This document shows positions 46,400-57,300 of a stretch of DNA of 64,000 nt, one piece after another. Made by a program: the position numbers and the translations under genes. Source of the DNA: Chamaelirium japonicum. Its lineage: Eukaryota; Streptophyta; Magnoliopsida; Liliales; Melanthiaceae. The notes below the pieces were generated by a model. That model worked only from the letters and a program-made list of their open reading frames with translations. It did not search any database and was not told the DNA's origin. Numbering within the stretch: position 1 is the first letter of the stretch; each line of letters starts with the position of its first letter. The DNA lies in assembly GCA_947650365.1 (NCBI GenBank), contig OX393553.1, forward strand, positions 42,455,949-42,519,948, read 5' to 3'.

Positions 46400-47860
46400 C
46401 CGTAAGCGCTCGCGAGACCCCGAGAGCCGACCGACGAGGCGCTCGCGTACGGCTGGCGGTGTCGGTGTGGGGTTGAGCGTGAGTGGCAGGACGCGATCGA
46501 GTCGGAGTGGAGTGCGGGGCCTGGCGTGTCAGATGGGCGGCGAGCGATCGAGCCGGGCTTCAAGAGAGAGAGCAGCAGCAGCGGCAGCATGCAATCGGGC
46601 TGGAGCGGAGCGCGGGTCCGGTGTGTCAGACGGGCGACAGGCGATGGGCGATCGGACCCGGCTTCAGGAGAGAGAGGGCCGTGTGCGAGGTCCTTCCTCT
46701 TTCCATCTCTCTCTCTCTCTCTCTCTCTTGTGCTGTGCTACGGGTCGGACGGCTGTAGCAGCAGCTGTGGTCGATGCTGGGTGCGGACGGCAGTGGCTGG
46801 AGGATGCGCATGGAAGCCGTTGTCATGCGAGGAGGGACACCCGGGTGTGGTTCGCTGACCCCTTCGGGGTTGGCTTGGGCTGCTGCAAAGAGGACATGCG
46901 GGGTTGCTTCGGGTCGCTGTGAGACAGCACGCACGGAGGGGTCGCCTCGGTCCGCTGCGAGACGGAGTGCGCGGCAGGGGAGGATGAGTTAGGTTCGTCA
47001 CCGTCGCCGTGTGACGAATTCCATGAGGAGAATGCGCGGGAGGGTGCTTTGTTCATTCGACCCCTTATTCCCATTCTGATCGGTTGTTGCCAAGAGCACG
47101 TACGCGTGGGCCGGGAGAGGTGCAAGTTCTTTCTTTCATACCCGGTGCATGACATGCTACGAGTTGGGCGCGTAACGAACCAAATTGAGGGCGTGAGCGC
47201 ATCCGTCATTACCGTGTAATTATTCTGATGCTAGTCTTCGAACAAAATGAACTCGAAAACTTTCGACCGTCGTAGTTTTTCATACGTGAGCCGGATCAAT
47301 GCGTATAATATGCCGTTGCGTTGGCGCTGAAAAACTGGTTAAAGTGGACGTAAAGCGTCGGGCACCTTTGCGTGTAGTATTTCCAATGCATGTCTTCATG
47401 GAAAAAGACCTTGAAACCTTCTGATAGTCATAACTTTTCATACGCATGTCGGATGAATGCGTATAAGGTGCCGTTGTGTAGGCATCGAAAAAACGGTCAA
47501 AGTGGACGTGAAACATTGTTCGCCTTGACGTGTAACTTTTCTGGTATTCACCTTTATAGAGAGATGACTCTTGAGAACGCGCCGGCCAGGTTTTAGGCTA
47601 GCGTCTTAAAGATGTCTCGGCACGCGATAACTCATCCGTTCTGTCCGGCACCCAACTGCACCTAGTTACTGTGTTCACTAGGGACTGCAGTCGGGCCCCA
47701 GTGATGACGCAATGGTTACCGCGTGCTCACCCCTGATGAGAAAGGGGATTTTTTTTTTTTTTTTTTGTGAAGTTTGTACAAGCAAATCAATAGGTTTGGA
47801 TGAGATGCTATCGTATCGACCCAATGGAAGATAGCTCCTCATCTTTCAGTGATCATTGTG
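46400..47860 (-). other. Non-coding interior of element B with two imperfect duplications
   Basis: A GATCGAG..CTTCAAGAGAGAG segment is repeated at about 46490-46585 and 46585-46680. A segment of about 143 bp with TTTTCATACGNNNGNCGGAT and CAAAGTGGACGT recurs at about 47240-47385 and 47385-47530. No coding domain. Confidence 0.55.
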
Positions 47861-47899
47861 TGTGGGCGCCACTTGAATCGGATTGACTAATAGGTTTGG

Positions 47900-48805
47900 A
47901 TGACGCCGAGCACCCCTCCTCTCAGTTTTCTGACGAAACCGAGGGGTGTGCTGCTGATGGTGTGCCGTCACCCCTTCCCCACTCGGTTTTTGTACGAAAC
48001 CGAGGGAGGGTTGCTTGTTGACGCCGACACACACCCCCTCTCGATTTTCTGACAAAACCGAGGGGTGTGCTGATGGTGTGCCGTCACCCCCTCCCCACTC
48101 GGTTTTTGTGCGAAACCGAGGGGGAGTTGCTTGTTGATGCCGACACACACCCCCTCTCGGTTTTTTTTGACGAAACCGAGGGGTGTGCTGCTGATGGTGT
48201 GCCATCACCCCTTCTCCACTCGGTTTTTGTACGAAATCGAGGGGGGGTTGCTTGTTGATGCCGATACACACCCCCTTTCGATTTTCTGACAAAACCGAGG
48301 GGTGTGCTGATGGTGTGCCGTCACCCCCTCCCCACTCGGTTTTTGTGCGAAACCGAGGGAGAGTTGCTCGTTGATGCCGACACACACCCCCTCTCAGTTT
48401 TCTAACGAAACCGAGGGGTGGGCTGCTTGTTGATGCCGACACACCCCCCCTCTCGGTTTTCTGACGAAACCGAGGGGTGGGCTGCTTGTTGATGCCGACA
48501 CACACCCCCTCTCGGTTTTCTGACGAAACCGAGGGGTGGGCTGCTTGTTGATGCCGACACACCCCCCCCCCCCTCTTGGTTTTCTGACGAAACCGAGGGG
48601 TAGGCTGCTTGTTGATGCCGACACACACCCCCTCTCGGTTTTCTAACGAAACCGAGGGGTGGGCTGCTTGTTGATGCCGACACACACCCCCTCTCGGCTT
48701 TCTGACGAAACCGAGGGGTGGGCTGCTTGTTGATGCCGACACACCCCCCCTCTCGGTTTTCTAACGAAACCGAGGGGTGGGCTGCTTGTTGATGCCGACA
48801 CCCCA
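47900..48805 (-). repeat. 59-bp tandem array with CTCGGTTT/AAACCGAG hairpins
   Basis: The right half is about seven 59-60-bp units (GATGCCGACACACACCCCCT, CTCGGTTTTCTGACGAAACC, GAGGGGTGGGCTGCTTGTT). The left half is about four 119-bp composite units that add a second variant with TGGTGTGCCGTCACCCC. Each variant contains CTCGGTTT, a 7-base loop and AAACCGAG. The His/Gln/Pro-rich ORFs are repeat translations. Confidence 0.92.
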
Positions 48806-49266
48806 TTATTGGGGCTGCTAGAAGAGGCCAAAAAGTGTCGGTATTGAAAATAGTGTGTTTTTCGAATTTCAGCCCCATTCGAAACCGACACTTTTTCGGT
48901 AAAACGCTGGTGCGCAGGGATGTCGGCGAGGGACAATGCTATATTCGAGGGGGTATCTTAGAGATAATCTAGGATGACATTGCATGATGGCCAGCCGGTC
49001 TTCACCCAATGTATTATCGCACCTGGTTACTGTATTCACCAGGTACTACGGTCACGTGAGGGTGTTGACTTGGCTAGGATCAAGGAAGCACCATTTTATC
49101 CCGTGTTACCCACCGTCGACTGCACCAGTGTGGAGACACGCATTGACAGAGTCAGACCAACCACCCCCTGACCGGCTTGGAATCGTTAGTCGTCGAGAAA
49201 AGGTGATGGCCATTGACAATCTAATGCTTGGACCTGAGTGACAAGACTAAGCTTGGACTTTTGATC
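48806..49266 (-). other. Spacer between arrays in element B
   Basis: No gene. A short inverted pair AAAAAGTGTCGGTATTG / GAAACCGACACTTTTT lies near 48829-48896. Confidence 0.5.
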
Positions 49267-49269
49267 GAA

Positions 49270-50576
49270 TGCCAATACGTCGGCGACGACGTCTCGGACC
49301 TTGTCTTTGAATGCCAAGAGCTGGGCCTTAGGCTTGTAGAGTGTTAAGGCGTTGGTCGCCTCGAACTTTGTCTTCAAGTGCCAAGGGCTGGGCCTTGGGC
49401 TTGTAGAGTGCCGAGGCGCTGGTCGCCTCGGACTTTATCTTCGAGTGCTAAGGGCTGGGCCTTGGGCTCATAGAGTGCCGAGGCATTGGCCGCCTCGGAC
49501 TTTGTCTACGGGTGCCAAGGACCGGGCCTTGGGCTTGTAGAGTGCCGAGGCATTGGTCGCCTCGGACTTTGTCTTCGAGTGCCAAGGGCTGGGCCTTGGG
49601 CTTGTAGAGTGCCGAGGCATTGGTCGCCTCGGACTTTATCTTCTAGTGCCAAGGGCTAGGCCTTGGGCTTGTAGAGTGCCGAGGCATTGGTCGCCTCGGA
49701 CTTTGTCTTCGGGTGTCAAGGACCGGGCCTTGGGCTTGTAGAGTGCCGAGGCATTGACCGCCTCGGACTTTGTCTTCAAGTGCCAAGGGCTGGGCCTTGG
49801 GCATGTAGAGTGCCGAGGCGTTGGTCGCCTCGGACTTTGTCTTCAAGTGCCAAGGGCTGGGCCTTGGGCTTGTAGAGTGCCGAGGCGTTGGTCGCCTCGG
49901 ACTTTGTCTTCAAGTGCCAAGGGCTGGGCCTTGGGCTTGTAGAGTGCCGAGGCGTTGGTCGCCTCGGACTTTGTCTTCGAGTGCCAAGGGCTGGGCCTTG
50001 GGCTTGTAGAGTGCCGAGGCATTGACCGCCTCGGACTTTGTCTTCGAGTGCCAAGGGCTGGGCCTTGGGCTTGTAGAGTGCCGAGGCGTTGGTCACCTCG
50101 GACTTTGTCTTCGAGTGCCAAGGGCAGGGCCTTGGGCTTGTAGAGTGCCGAGGCATTGATCGCCTCGGACTTTGTCTTCGAGTGCCAAGGGCATGGCCTT
50201 GGGCTTATAGAGTGCCGAGGCGCTGGTCGCCTCGGACTTTGTCTTCGAGTGCCAAGGGCTGGGCCTTGGGCTTGTAGAGTGCCGAGGCGTTGGTCGCCTC
50301 GGACTTTGTCTTCGAGTGCCAAGGGCAGGGCCTTGGGCTTATAGAGTGCCGAGGCATTGATCGCCTCGGACTTTGTCTTCGAGTGCCAAGGGCAGGGCCT
50401 TGGGTTTATAGAGTGCCGAGGCGCTGGTCGCCTCGGACTTTGTCTTCGAGTGCCAAGGGCTGGGCCTTGGGCTTGTAGAGTGCCGAGGTGTTGGTCGCCT
50501 CGGACTTTGTCTTCGAGTGCCAAGGGCTGGGCCTTGGGCTTGTAGAGTGCCGAGGCATTGGTCACCTCGGATAAGT
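49270..50576 (-). repeat. 67-bp tandem array (~19 copies)
   Basis: Unit: GTGCCGAGGCATTGGTCGCC, TCGGACTTTGTCTTCGAGTG, CCAAGGGCTGGGCCTTGGGC, TTGTAGA. CCGAGGC and GCCTCGG flank a 7-base loop in nearly every unit. Repeat-register ORFs of 62 residues recur on the + strand and one 257-codon ORF runs on the minus strand. 67 is not a multiple of 3, so successive units are read in different frames. Confidence 0.95.
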
Positions 50577-50596
50577 ATAGTTGATAGTTTAGCTTG

Positions 50597-51346
50597 ACCT
50601 GGATTGCCAGGAGCATTTTTATCTGACTTTCGCCTTGAAAGGGCGTAGCCGAATTGCCTTCGAGCTTCTGACTTGAATGGGCGGAATCGAAGGTATTTGG
50701 TTGACCTGGGTTGCCAGGGGCCTTTTTATCGGACTTTAGCCTCGAGAGGGCGTAGCCGAATTGCCTTCGAGCTTCCGACTTGAATGGGCGGAATCGAAGG
50801 TCTTTGGTTGACCTGGGTTGCCAGGGGCCTTTTTATCGGACTTTAGCCTCGAGAGGGCGTAGCCGAATTGCCTTCGAGCTTCCGACTTGAATGGGCGGAA
50901 TCGAAGGACTTTGGTTGACCTGGGTTGCCAGGAACCTTTTTGGTCGGACTTTAGCCTCGAGAGGGCATAGCCGAATTGCCTTCGAGCTTCCGACTTGAGC
51001 GGGCGGAATCGAAGGTCTTTGATTGACCTGGGTTGCCAGGAGCCTTTTTATCGGACTTTTGCCTTGAAAGGGCGTAGCCGAATTGCCTTCGAGCTTCCGA
51101 CTTGAATGGGCGGAATCGAAGGTCTTTGGTTGACCTGGGTTGCCAGGAGCCTTTTTATCGGACTTTAGCCTCGAGAGGGCGTAGCCGAATTGCCTTCGAG
51201 CTTCCGACTTGAATGGGCGGAATCGAAGGTCTTTGGTTGACCTGGGTTGCCAGGGGCCTTTTTATCGGACTTTAGCCTCGAGAGGGCGTAGCCGAATTGC
51301 CTTCGAGCTTCCGACTTGAATGGGCGGAATCGAAGGTCTTTGGTTG
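50597..51346 (-). repeat. 107-bp tandem array (7 copies)
   Basis: Unit starts GACCTGGGTTGCCAGGGGCC and ends AATCGAAGGTCTTTGGTT. It contains CCTTCGAGCTTCCG and CGGAATCGAAGG, which pair as a two-part stem. It starts where Gag similarity ends. Confidence 0.95.
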
Positions 51347-51718
51347 GTCTTCATCAGCAGTTGGAGAGTTGTGGGCCACAACCCCCGCTCTTTCAGCTAC
51401 CTTCTTTAGGGAATCCCTCTCTTGCTCGAGGGCTGCGTTCCTCTTGAGAAGGTTCAACAGCCGGAAATCAGCAGCCGAGATCTCATATGTAGCCTGAGGC
51501 TTGCTCCCTTGAATAGCGTGTTCTTTGCCAGATCGACGCCTCGGGGATGATGGGTCTCGCCGATTGCTGTGCCCTTCTGGATGGCTGCCTTGCGGCCCCA
51601 GCCGCTCCCGAACATTTCTTCGACTGGTTGCAACCGAGACTTCTTGTTCTTCTTCGATCAGCATATCGATTGTCCGGTCAGCACCCGCCTTTGGTGGGTT
51701 GGTGCTGGCCCTCACCAT
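51272..51718 (-). pseudogene. gag: Gag N-terminal remnant of element B
   Basis: The minus-strand ORF starts with ATG at 51718-51716 (MVRASTNPPKAG), about 120 bp after the primer site. It contains ATYEISAADFRLLNLLKRNA and a charged helix (LEQERDSLKKVAERAG). The corresponding part of element A reads YQISAIDFQLLQLAKQNA and LTAERDALKKAASEAG, so the two Gags share this N-terminal coiled region. After about residue 125 the frame runs into the 107-bp array and stops. The Gag capsid core, zinc finger and all of pol are missing. Its retention in a young element suggests the RNA segment or short peptide may matter, for example for packaging, but that is inference. Confidence 0.7.
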
Positions 51719-51835
51719 TGAGCGAGTTGGTGTCGGCGTGATGAAGGCGTTGATGTTGATTTGGATGAGGACTTGTGGCTCGTCACCGCAAGTTGAATAG
51801 GAGTCGGTAGAGGTGTGGGTAAGACCTCTATCGAT

Positions 51836-51853
51836 ATCCCACAGACGGCGCCA
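51836..51853 (-). promoter_or_regulatory. Primer-binding site of element B
   Basis: Minus-strand TGGCGCCGTCTGTGGGAT, five bases after the LTR end, identical over 18 bases to the site of element A. Confidence 0.85.
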
Positions 51854-51858
51854 AAGAT

Positions 51859-52482
51859 TGTGGGGGGAAATTTCCGAGCCGCCTTGATCGAGAATCCCGC
51901 CCCCACAGCCTTGATTGAATTGGATTGTTTGTAGAGTTAGAGAGATGGGAGAATAGATAAAGAGAATAAAGAGCGGTGACACAAGGATTGGTGACGGAGT
52001 TCGGCCTTACGACCTACGTCTCCGGGCGAGAGGTGCCACCTGATCTTCACTATAATTTGAATAAGTGAGGGTTGAGCGTTCTCTCGACAGGCCGAGAGAA
52101 GCTTTTTACAGTGGGGGTTGCACGGAGCAACAAGAAAAGTAACTAGGAGGAGAGAAGTAAGCTCTTGCACTTGCTCTGGATCTGGAATCCCTCTTCCTCT
52201 GATCGAATGACCAACCCCCTTCCTGGATGCCTTGGGGGTCCTTTTGTAGCATAGGCACGTGCCCGATATGGCAGTGATGACGTGACGATGATGACGTGGC
52301 ACTGGTTCTGGGCCTCCTTGCTGGGCCCTTATTGGACCGTTGTTCGGGCCCAATAAGGGGTAGGGCTTGATCTGCGAGCCTCGTAGAGTGGGCCCATGTG
52401 AGCCCAGGCGGGCTTACCCATTTGGGCCGTTGCGCGGGCCCATGCTGCTCTGATCTGGTCCGGTACAATTTTTGCACCCACA
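51859..52482 (-). repeat. 5' LTR of element B
   Basis: The same 624-bp length as the left copy. Differences seen: near 51874, 52258 and 52296, all transitions. A TATA-like CTACAAAAGG lies on the minus strand near 52246-52237. Confidence 0.93.
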
Positions 52483-52500
52483 TGTTCTACAACAACTATT

Positions 52501-52526
52501 AGATCGGTTGAGTAGACAACCGATCT
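52501..52526 (+). other. 10-bp stem hairpin in the leader of element A
   Basis: AGATCGGTTG-AGTAGA-CAACCGATCT is a perfect inverted repeat. Without element B it would lie only about 60 bases past A's 5' LTR, in the leader where dimerisation or packaging signals occur in other retroelements. Confidence 0.6.
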
Positions 52527-52726
52527 AGATAGTCAAACTTCCTCGCCCCTTCGGTTGAGCAGACAACCGTTAGGACACCAGCACTCTCGTTGCAACCTTC
52601 GCTCTCTAAATGGTGAGTACGAAGCATCAGAGTCAACCATAAGGAAGTAATACACGTCAGCCTCGTCTTGAGGCTCGTTCAATAAGTCAAAGGCTCAACT
52701 TTGGGCAGCCCCTTGCTGTCCACGAA

Positions 52727-54308
52727 ATGGGTGCTCGCTCAGGCAGCGAGAGATCGGTCGATCGATCGATCCCTCAACCCCCTCGACAATCAATAGGGCA
52801 AACTGCCTCTACTCCTGCTGAAGACCCGCTATCCACATACCAAATCTCGGCGATCGACTTTCAATTACTGCAGCTGGCAAAGCAAAATGCCACTCTCACC
52901 GCAGAGAGGGATGCTCTCAAAAAGGCAGCCTCCGAGGCCGGAATTGCTCTTCCCATCCCTTCACTTGGCGAAGGAGCGAATCAGCCACGGCAATCAGCAC
53001 CTTCCGAACCACGAAGATCAGTGGGCACTGCTGCCCTTGAGAGGATTCATCGTGACCCAACTCCCTCTACTGCCTTGTGGAAGCAGAGTGTTTGGGATCG
53101 CATCGACGATGAGTCCTCCCAATCCTCCTCGGGTCGCAACTGTGACAGGCAGACACAGCCAAAGCCCGACCTACGAAGAAGACATCAGATAAAAGGGGCG
53201 CCCTTAAAGAGCAGAATTTCTCCTTCTTTCCCACTTCAACGTGAAGCTGGAACTGATCTTCGTCACCAACTCCATCCGGCTGATACTCAAAGGCCCGGAC
53301 AAGACCTAACGATCTTGCCTCTCGACTAGCACCCAGGCCGAGGGCATGGTCATAGAGAGGGATACTCCTCTGCTGGACCTCTTCATCGGAGTCTTTTCGA
53401 GTCAACATTTCCAAGGGGATGGAGAACTCCCACTCTCCCCAAATTCAATTGCCTCAAAGGGGTCCAACTCTCCACATACTTGCCTTCAAGCAAGCCTTGA
53501 CACCGCACGAAGAAGAGAACAACGTGCTCTGCCGTACCTTCGCCGGAAGCCTCGACGAGCCATCCCTCGATTGGTACCATAACCTCCGAGCTGGGTCCAT
53601 CACTCAGTTCAATGTTTTTGGCAAGTCATGCACTTTGTGCGACATTATCAATTGAACTTGAAGCCGGAGAAGAAACTCGACTCCCTCTATCGGCTGAGGA
53701 TGGGTGCTGATGAGACTCTCCGCAACTTCACAAGGAGATTCCGCAACGAGCACGCCGCTCTCTCAGGGAGGCATTTGGACGATGAGGCTATCATGCTGGC
53801 CTTCCAGAATGCACTTCGCTTCGACCTGCACATCTACAACGATTTCATTCGCAATCCTCCTCCTTCTCTGGGATCAATGTTCGATCGGATTCAAAGGGAG
53901 ATTGAAGTCGAAGATGATCAAGTCACCCGAAAAGGGCGAGAGACAAAGAGGCGACCCGCCGAGAAGGAAGCCCCGAAGTATGCTGCCAAAGCTCACAACG
54001 CCGAGGTAGCAGTTCCCCCTGCACAAAAACGGCCAAGGAATGATGGACGCCGATCCCCCCCGAAGAAAACCACGTTCACCAAGTGGAATCTACCGATCGA
54101 GCAGATCCTCGACCGAATTCAGCACGAAGAATTCCTCCGGAGGCCTAATCCTCTATAGCCTAACACCAAAGTCACGGCTGACAAAATGGTCTACTGCGAC
54201 TTTCACCGCAGCCACGGCCATTCCACCGATTGGTGCTATCGGTTGAGATTTCATCTTGAAGACTTGCTGCGCGAAGGCCATCTCCAAGAGTTCGTAAAGG
54301 GCGGATAA
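52727..54308 (+). pseudogene. gag: Gag of element A, interrupted
   Basis: Starts MGARSGSERSVDRS at 52727. An N-terminal coiled segment (IDFQLLQLAKQNA, AERDALKKAASEAG) is followed by a low-complexity linker. The Gag capsid core starts after about 53450 (AFKQALTPHEEENNVLCRTF, then LDWYHNL) and, after a frameshift near 53630, continues with NLKPEKKLDSLYRLRMGADE and FTRRFRNE. A stop at 54157 sits where Gln is plausible. The zinc-finger-like CDFHRSHGHSTDWC near 54198-54239 and LLREGHLQEFVK follow, a Tat-lineage Gag ending. A stop at 53327 and a frame change near 53330-53450 break the N-terminal half. It would package the element RNA if intact. Confidence 0.85.
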
Positions 54309-57300
54309 GATCAACGCCGAACCTCCGCAAAAGGGAAAGAGGCTTGCTGGGTCCATCAAATCTCTTCCAACCAATCACCTATCATCGTGCGTGCCAATGT
54401 CTTTGGCATTCACGGGTAATTGCACAATCAAGAGCTGACTGGGAAGGAGGTTGATCGACAAGTTCGACGCATCTTCCACGTTCGCTCTGCGGCGAACAAA
54501 GAAGATACTGGATCGACAAGCCTATCAAAGGCTTAGCTTGGCCCTCCATCGTTTTCAATGACGCCGATCTTCAAGGAGTTCATACTCCACATCGTGACCC
54601 CCTGGTCTTGAAGCTCATCATCGACGGGAGCACTGTCAATCGCATCCTCATCGACACCGGAAGCTCCATCGATATTATATTCGCAGACTGCTTCAAACGT
54701 CTGGGACATAAGTATTCAAGTCTTGAAGTCGTCCCAACGGTGATCACGGGCTTCAACGGCGAGCAAACCATAACAATGGGCGAATCAAGATTTACCCTCG
54801 ACCTCAGCCAAGAGACTCGAGTCTTAGTGAGGTTTGCAATCGTCGAAGGAACGTCCAACTACAATGTCATCCTCGGTCGACCGTTCTTGCACCAGATCAA
54901 TGCCATTTCCTCCTCTTACCATCAACTCCTTAAATTCGCAACGGGCGAGGGGATCGTCTGCATTCGAGGAGATCAACAAGCTGGGCGATCCTATGAAGCT
55001 GCTGCTGCGAAAACAGATCGAAAGATAAACATCGCCCCTCCAAAGCGACCACGAGATGAAGCTGTTCCCTCTTCGAGTTAGCAACTAAAGGAGATCTCAC
55101 TGTCCGAACCCCTGCCGATCGAATGGGAGGCTTCGCCTTCAATCGAAGAGATCATTCCAATCAATATCGGCAGCGAAGATCTCCCTCGAGAAACTTTCAT
55201 CGGTACTGGTCTCAGCGACGCAGAAGGGCGAGACATTGTATCATTCCTTCAATCCAACATCGACGTCTTCGCCTGGTGCTTCGAAGATATGCCTGGAATC
55301 AATCCAGGTGTCGCATGTCATCGACTCGCGATCAAAGAGGAAGTGAAGCCCGTCAAGTAAAAACCACGCACAATCCGACCAGAACTACAAGTTGCAGTTC
55401 AAGAGGAGATCAGTAAGCTACTCGCAGCGGGTTTCATTCGTGAAGTAGAGTACCCTACTTGGATCTCCAATATAGTTGCTGTTCTAAAGAAGAACGGGAA
55501 GGTCAGAGTATGCATCGACTTCACCAACCTCAACAAGGCTTGTCCCAAGGATCCATTCCCCATGCCAAGGATAGATAGGCTCGTCGATGCCACTGCTGGC
55601 CACGAGCTCTTATCTTTCATGGATAGATACTCTGGGTACAATCAGATTCTGCTTCACCATGATGATCAAGAGAAGACATGCTTTGTGACTAACCGGGGAC
55701 TTTCTTGCTACAACGTAATGTCTTTCGGCCTCAAAAATCCTGGGTCTACCTATCAACGACTAGTCACAAAGATGTTCGAAGATCAGATCGGATGTAACGT
55801 TGAAGTCTACGTCGACAATCTCCTCACCAAAAGCTCCAGTCGAGGTAGCCATCTATCTGATCTGACTGAAACCTTTCAAATCCTCCGAAAATACCGCATG
55901 AAGCTCAATCCAGCTAAATGTGCTTTCGGAGTTCAATCGGGCAAGTTCCTAGGTCATCTTGTGATCAGGAGAGGCATTGAAGCCAACCCCGATCAAATTT
56001 GAGCAATCCTTGACATGTCGTCGCCTACCAATCGGAAGGAAGTACAACGCCTCACCGGAAGATTAGCAGCCCTCAATCGATTCATCTCAAAGTCTTCCGA
56101 CAAGTGCAAGCAACTCTTCGATGAACTGCGAAAGGCGGATACCTCCGGGTGGAGTCCAATTTGCGAACAAGCTTTTCAAGATGTCAAGAGATATCTTGTG
56201 CGAGCTCCTATCATAACAGCTCCACTTCCAAAAAAAGATCTCTGGCTCTATCTCGCCATCACCGATCAAGCAATTAGCACGGTCCTGGTCAGCAAAAGAG
56301 AAGGCATCGAGCATCCAGTCTACTACATCAGCTACACGCTTCTTCCAGTTGAGACCCGCTATACGAAGGCAGAGAAGGTCATACTAGCCTTGCTCACTGC
56401 ATCGCGTCGTTTCCAACCTTATTTCGTCTCCCACTAGATCACAGTTATCTCAGAACACCCACTCAAAGATATTCTTGACAAAGCGGGTCGAGCGGGGCGA
56501 ATAACTAAATGGGTGATCGAGATGAGTGCTCTGGGGATCCAGTTCGAATCTCACACTTCACTCAAGGGCAAGCAATTGCTGACTTTCTAGCGAACTTTCC
56601 AGTCGAAGACCCCATAACTTGGGAGGAAGATGTCGATATGCGCCTTAAAGACGAAGACGAACCTCCATCCGATACAGCTACAAAGATTGATCCAAGCCTT
56701 GAGGCTCCTGCCACTACATCAGCTCATTGGAAACTTTATACTGATGGAGCATCGAGCATGATCGGTTCAGGAATTGGGATAGTCTTGGTATCCCCCGAAC
56801 TTGATCATCTTCAGAATGCCATTCTCCTCGGATTCAACGCCACCAACAACGAAGCCGAATACAAAGCACTCATCTCTGGACTCGGAATGACTGAATCCCT
56901 GGGGGTAGATTAACTCACCATCTACAGCGACTCCCAGCTAATCATAAGACAGATCAACGGAGAATACACAGCTCGTGAAGAAAGAATGCAACTCTACTTA
57001 GCCCTAGTGCGACGTCTTCAATAATGTTTTGCTAATACCGAATTCATTCAAATCCCAAGGGCAGAAAATCGAGAAGCGGATGGCTTAACCAATGCTGCAT
57101 CAGTTCTTGGAGATTCGCTCGGAAGAAGACAAATACAAATCGATTACCAAGAAGCTCCCAAGACCACCCCCAAACAACAGATCGTCGCCACTACAGAAAG
57201 ATCTGGGGGTGAAGAACAACTGACCTCGAACTTTACCACATCAAATGAACTCGAGGATTGGAGAAAGCCAATCTTCGACTTCTTCAAACATGGCAAGATG

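Larger units (their letters stand above)
43920..52482 (-). mobile_element. Element B: non-autonomous gypsy retrotransposon nested in A, very young
   Basis: Two 624-bp LTRs (43920-44543, 51859-52482) and a perfect 5-bp duplication TGTTC (43915-43919, 52483-52487). Reading on the minus strand: 5' LTR, primer site, a Gag N-terminal-like ORF, 107-bp, 67-bp and 59-bp tandem arrays, a duplicated 143-bp segment, a GT47 gene fragment, a 148-bp array, the purine tract GGGAGGGGGTAAC, then the 3' LTR. There is no protease, RT or integrase. The LTRs differ at three positions by eye. It probably depended on an A-like element for movement. Confidence 0.93.

Noticed and set aside
47846..48878. His/Gln/Pro-rich ORFs of up to 298 codons on the minus strand
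   Set aside because: They are translations of the 59-bp hairpin array. Overlapping frames give the same motif, with no start context or domain.
49270..50576. Very regular 67-bp direct repeats that might suggest a CRISPR array or a repeat protein
   Set aside because: The repeats are contiguous without unique spacers, lie between LTRs, and the repeated ORFs are shifted copies of one another. It is a minisatellite.
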